A DNA stretch of 58,947 nucleotides, from positions 132,974-191,920 of the forward strand of contig JACRDK010000010.1 of assembly GCA_016218585.1 (NCBI GenBank), in the 5' to 3' direction. The position numbers and the translations under genes were made by a program. The notes under the pieces were generated by a model. That model had not been told where the DNA came from. It saw only the letters and a list, made by a program, of their open reading frames with translations, and ran no database searches. The stretch is from Candidatus Doudnabacteria bacterium. GTDB taxonomy: Bacteria > Patescibacteriota > Doudnabacteria > UBA920. This document shows positions 55,255 through 58,947 of this stretch, piece by piece (the stretch's first letter is position 1; the number at the start of each line of letters is the position of its first letter).

Positions 55255-56047
55255 GTTTTATGGATGATTTAATATTATAGGGGCCGACTTTTTGGCGGGT
55301 GAGGTGGTAAAGTAAAGCTGGACAGTTTAGCTGCTGGCCTAATTGGTGAGCTATTGAGCGAACATAAGTGCCGCTGCCGCAGGAGACAATAATATCAATA
55401 ACCAAAAATTTAGCATCCTTGTCATTCCGGACAAGTGCATCCGCGATCCGGAATCCAGGATTTATTTTTTTCTCCCAAAGTTTTAAGATTTCCTTTTGCC
55501 TAAAGTCGCCGGCTACGCTAGAGATTTTTTCTTGCGCGGATTTTAAAACTTTATCAGCCGATATTTTTTTGTAAGCGCGCGAAGTAATTTTTATAATATT
55601 CATTTCCCTGCTGTTGATGTTATTTAAACCCAACTCCCCTGCCCTGGCATGCATAAAACTGGGTTTACCGTTTATTGGTACGGAAGAATATGGCGGAATA
55701 GGTAGAATAACTTTTCCAATAAGTTTCTTAACTTCTTTTTTTATTTCATTAATTTCCGGAAGTTTATAATCAACCTTTGTAATTTTCCCCATTAGGTCAA
55801 AGCTGTCTGTGCTCACGCCAAAAAGAATTTGCGCCTGGTAGGTTTTGTTTAAACCCAAAAATTTGTCTTTTTCTTTTAACTTACTGCCGGAGAGCAAAAT
55901 TAAAACGCCTTCGGCCAGCGGATCCAGCCGCCCGGCATAAGTCATCTTAAATTTTTCGGGCAGTTTTTTCTGCTTTTTAAATTTTTCCAAAGCCTGCAAA
56001 GGCGTTAATCCCACGGGCTTATAAATGTTGTAAATTTCTTTGGGCAT
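55235..56047 (-). CDS. truB: tRNA pseudouridine synthase B
   Basis: YNIYKPVGLTPLQALEKFK...TYAGRLDPLAEGVLILLSG...KTYQAQILFGVSTDSFDLMG...GSGTYVRSIAHQLG. Confidence 0.95.
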   Translation of the reverse strand: MPKEIYNIYKPVGLTPLQALEKFKKQKKLPEKFKMTYAGRLDPLAEGVLILLSGSKLKEKDKFLGLNKTYQAQILFGVSTDSFDLMGKITKVDYKLPEINEIKKEVKKLIGKVILPIPPYSSVPINGKPSFMHARAGELGLNNINSREMNIIKITSRAYKKISADKVLKSAQEKISSVAGDFRQKEILKLWEKKINPGFRIADALVRNDKDAKFLVIDIIVSCGSGTYVRSIAHQLGQQLNCPALLYHLTRQKVGPYNIKSSIKLKKTSR

Positions 56048-56064
56048 AGGTCTAGTTTAAAACA

Positions 56065-56094
56065 AAAATACCATTTTTGAAAATGGTATTTTTG
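56065..56094 (-). terminator. Intrinsic terminator after tRNA-Tyr
   Basis: AAAAATACCATTTTTGAAAATGGTATTTTT. Confidence 0.75.
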
Positions 56095-56180
56095 TGGTGG
56101 GCAGGATAGGATTCGAACCTATGAAGGCATAAGCCAACTGATTTACAGTCAGTCGCGTTTGACCGCTTCGCTACCTGCCC
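56095..56180 (-). tRNA. tRNA-Tyr (GTA anticodon), long variable arm
   Basis: GGGCAGGTAGCGAAGCGGTCAAACGCGACTGACTGTAAATCAGTTGGCTTATGCCTTCATAGGTTCGAATCCTATCCTGCCCACCA. Confidence 0.96.
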
Positions 56181-56229
56181 TTATTAACTTTGATAATTTT
56201 AGCAGTTTGGCAGAAAAAAATCAATTGCC

Positions 56230-56943
56230 TTACTGCTTAATCAACAGTCCGGCGGCCAGACCCGCGGCTAAGGCAATACCGCCCATAAGCAGCATCCTAA
56301 AGCCAGATTTAAACAATGGCTGCTTGGTAAACTTGGTGGTGCCAACTCCTAAGGCAACAAGACCGATTAAGGTAGTTATTATGGAGATTGGAATAGCGCT
56401 TTTTATTGGCAGCAAAAAATAAGCGAATAAAGGTATGGCCCCGCCAATTATGTAGGCAAAAAACATATAAAAACCCCCCTTTATGGAAACAGACTTTTGC
56501 CCAGGCACAATTTTCAGTTCCTTTACAGCCATTTCCTTTAAAATTAGAGATGGTTTTTGGGAGGCTTCCTCCGCCATCTGCCCTGCCAAATTTTCGGTCC
56601 AGCCGTCATGCAAGTACATTTCGTAAAGTTCCAGTTTTTCTTCTTTTGGGTAGTGTTTTATTTCATGCGCTTCTTCCTGCAATTTCCTTTCCTCTACCTC
56701 TTCCTGCGAGCGGTTGGATAAATATGACCCTATACCCATAGAAATCGACTCTACGGCGATTATGACAATGCCAGCGAGAATTATAGTAAAGTGGTTGCCG
56801 CTGCCTACGGCAATTCCGGTAATAGAACCGAGGGTGGAAACCATTCCATCCTCCATGCCAAAGACTACTTCTTTTAACACTTCGGCAATGGATGATTTTT
56901 GGTGATGGATAAAATCCTTATTAAAATGTCGGTGTATGTTCAT
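56230..56943 (-). CDS. VIT1/CCC1-family metal transporter-like protein
   Basis: VVFGMEDGMVSTLGSITGIAVGSG...GGAIPLFAYFLLP. Confidence 0.85.
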   Translation of the reverse strand: MNIHRHFNKDFIHHQKSSIAEVLKEVVFGMEDGMVSTLGSITGIAVGSGNHFTIILAGIVIIAVESISMGIGSYLSNRSQEEVEERKLQEEAHEIKHYPKEEKLELYEMYLHDGWTENLAGQMAEEASQKPSLILKEMAVKELKIVPGQKSVSIKGGFYMFFAYIIGGAIPLFAYFLLPIKSAIPISIITTLIGLVALGVGTTKFTKQPLFKSGFRMLLMGGIALAAGLAAGLLIKQ

Positions 56944-57050
56944 ACGGTTATTATAGCAAACAAAAAACCCCTTTTGTATCTGGAGCCATCGCAAATTATA
57001 TTAAAACCGGCTTTCATTGGCCGGTGATAATATAATGTTTTATAGATTGA

Positions 57051-57752
57051 TTATTTGGTGATTCCGAGCTGACAATCAGTTGTTTCTTCCCCAGTATTTG
57101 GGTTCCAGCACTTGTAAGCAATACTTATGTCTTCAATAACGCCTTTTTGATTTTGAGTAGAAAGGGCGAGATCAATTGATAGTCGGTTACCCACATTCAG
57201 CAATTTTACCCAATCTGATACATAATAGTCTTGGGCATTAGGGTTGTAAGGCAAGTTAGGTAGGTAGGATATTGAATTTAATGGGATTAAAACTTCCGAA
57301 AGGCTGGTTATGTTGGGATTGAAGCTTATGCCCCGCGTTCTTAGGATGTGACCACCAAAACCTTGAGGGTTAATATAGATACTGTCGAATTTATCGTCAA
57401 GTTTTTTATTATTTACACTTGCATTAATATACAAATAACCGCATGCTATCTGGCTTTTACCAGAACGAATTAAGGTAATAGTTTTAGAATTAATAAATTT
57501 ACTATTTATTGCGTATGAGTTTAAATTACTTGCAAGCTTAATAACCTGACCATTACTAACGAGATTTAAATAAGCTTCGTATGTTTTAGGACAATCTAAA
57601 CTTGTAACAATTTTTTCTCGGACTATCTCTTTTTCAATTATTTGAGGTTCGTGAACTTTACTAACAACAAAATTTGTCCCAAGTATAATTAATGCCCCAG
57701 TTAAAAAGATTGTTATCACTTGAACTATTGGATTTTGTAGAAATTTATTCAT
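57051..57752 (-). CDS. TM-anchored hypothetical protein
   Basis: ORF with N-terminal TM. Confidence 0.5.
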   Translation of the reverse strand: MNKFLQNPIVQVITIFLTGALIILGTNFVVSKVHEPQIIEKEIVREKIVTSLDCPKTYEAYLNLVSNGQVIKLASNLNSYAINSKFINSKTITLIRSGKSQIACGYLYINASVNNKKLDDKFDSIYINPQGFGGHILRTRGISFNPNITSLSEVLIPLNSISYLPNLPYNPNAQDYYVSDWVKLLNVGNRLSIDLALSTQNQKGVIEDISIAYKCWNPNTGEETTDCQLGITK

Positions 57753-57756
57753 ATAT

Positions 57757-58116
57757 TTACTTTATTGGTCTTTTCTTAACCCACTCAAGTCTTGGAACGT
57801 TATCATGTAGAAGCAAAAAGGAAAATATTATTAAAGTAGCAGAAAGTAAAATAAATATCGAGGCGTGAATGGGGTCCGGAATGCTTTTCCACCAATCAAG
57901 AATTTCACCTAGTTGTATCTTATAGTATTGCGTATATGTTACAAAAACGACGGTCAAAATCAACCATACGTAGCTACTTACTTCTAAACCCACAGTCCAT
58001 CCAAGTGCAACTAAAAATACTAGCGTTATAACAATCAAACTAAGGAAAGGCAAATGATGAGGACTTGTAGGGAGTTCCTTTTTGTGTGCTTTGTGTTGTC
58101 CCTTTATTTTTTTCAT
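57757..58116 (-). CDS. Small membrane hypothetical protein
   Basis: ORF with hydrophobic segments. Confidence 0.5.
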   Translation of the reverse strand: MKKIKGQHKAHKKELPTSPHHLPFLSLIVITLVFLVALGWTVGLEVSSYVWLILTVVFVTYTQYYKIQLGEILDWWKSIPDPIHASIFILLSATLIIFSFLLLHDNVPRLEWVKKRPIK

Positions 58117-58254
58117 ATTTAATTTATTGCACATATTTTAGCACAAATCATTTTTTTTGGCTAGAGTAAGGGGAAAAATAAGTCTATCGTTTATTTAATT
58201 GGTTATGTATTTTGCGTAGCAAAAACAAAAAGCCCTCTTTTTATCTGCTTGTAA

Positions 58255-58301
58255 AGTTTATAAAAAACAAGAGCTTTAGCCTCTTGTTTTTTATAAACTA
58301 G
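58255..58301. terminator. Long hairpin terminator downstream of DUF3800-like gene
   Basis: AGTTTATAAAAAACAAGAG-CTTTAGC-CTCTTGTTTTTTATAAACT. Confidence 0.8.
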
Positions 58302-58302
58302 C

Positions 58303-58947
58303 TTATATTTTTGGAATTTTTGGGTTATTGGCAGGATCAAAGAAGTGCATTTTATAATCGTAAAGTGATGGGAAGCTTGGGTTGCTCCAATCAATGGGGA
58401 CTGTGTTATGTGATTCAATGTAGCTTAAAAGTTCCTTGTGTGGTTTAGAGATATCACCGCCATTTATTTTAGTAGCAAGAGCACCACTTAAAATGTCGGC
58501 TATTTGTAATACACCTAGGGTATGAGAAGAAGTTTGATTACAATAATCAATTGGTAATTTAAAATACAAATCTTTTTTGGCAAATTCTTTAATTTTTTTT
58601 GTTTCTACCACGCCAAGTTTTTGGTTTTCGTCAAATATTATAATTAAAGAGCTGCTAGGTTTTGCTAAAATAATTTTTCTGGCCAGCGCTCTTAATAGCA
58701 AATACGCTGCTTTAAATTTTTGCGATCGAGTTCTATAGCAAATTGCATGGAAGGTTGCTTTGGAGTTGCTAAAGAACAAGTCCAGGAACTCTTTATACTT
58801 ATTTACGTAAGTAGGTGTGACCTTAGACCATTTAAATTCCGCATAGCATTTATTTTTTATTCTAAATTTTATAAATTCGCACTCAAAATCGGCCAATAAG
58901 TTAGTTGGCAACGCAAAAGCACCGAGGACTTTTTTTGCCTCGGCATC
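58303..58947 (-). CDS. DUF3800-like protein, N-terminus truncated by window edge
   Basis: Frame open to edge (DAEAKKVLGAFALPTNLL...); IIFDENQK...QTSSHTLGVLQIADILSGAL. Confidence 0.65.
   Translation of the reverse strand, partial: DAEAKKVLGAFALPTNLLADFECEFIKFRIKNKCYAEFKWSKVTPTYVNKYKEFLDLFFSNSKATFHAICYRTRSQKFKAAYLLLRALARKIILAKPSSSLIIIFDENQKLGVVETKKIKEFAKKDLYFKLPIDYCNQTSSHTLGVLQIADILSGALATKINGGDISKPHKELLSYIESHNTVPIDWSNPSFPSLYDYKMHFFDPANNPKIPKI

Noticed and set aside
1-58947. CRISPR array
   Set aside because: No regularly spaced repeat/spacer series; repeats seen are degenerate inverted words or single direct pairs.

Overview
The window looks like a chromosomal segment of a Candidate Phyla Radiation (Patescibacteria/Parcubacteria-like) bacterium. 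The basis is compact, mostly SD-poor housekeeping genes, a secE-nusG-rplK-rplA block, ftsEX, rplI, pyrG, rpmA, gltX, def/fmt, queA, rarA, ahcY, truB and rpmG, three tRNAs, and many CPR-type orphan membrane proteins. Placement is inferred from gene content only. No CRISPR array, transposase or prophage was recognised. The most interesting non-ordinary content is: (1) a ~500-nt densely structured RNA locus (about 22109-22610) with its own sigma70-like promoter and abutting terminator upstream of a cysteine desulfurase; (2) a recurrent class of intergenic quasi-palindromes built from degenerate 6-10-nt words (CGCGGAT, CTACAGAAA, TACGAAA, AATTAGAA, CACGAATT...), different at each locus but with the same inverted architecture, often ending at a start codon; (3) a set of small orphan genes with consensus promoters, strong SDs, leaders and dedicated terminators, unlike the SD-poor core genes, some with leader terminators or apparently leaderless starts; (4) an ArsR-like regulator gene bracketed by 34-bp near-identical direct repeats that are themselves palindromic; (5) unusual fusions and paralogues (T4SS-pilin/M15 peptidase, WecG-type glycosyltransferase/NUDIX, active and apparently inactive DnaQ-like exonuclease pair, tandem RHH protein) and repeat-derived in-frame insertions in truB and possibly alkD. 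Everything was read by eye; no alignment, folding or database search was run.
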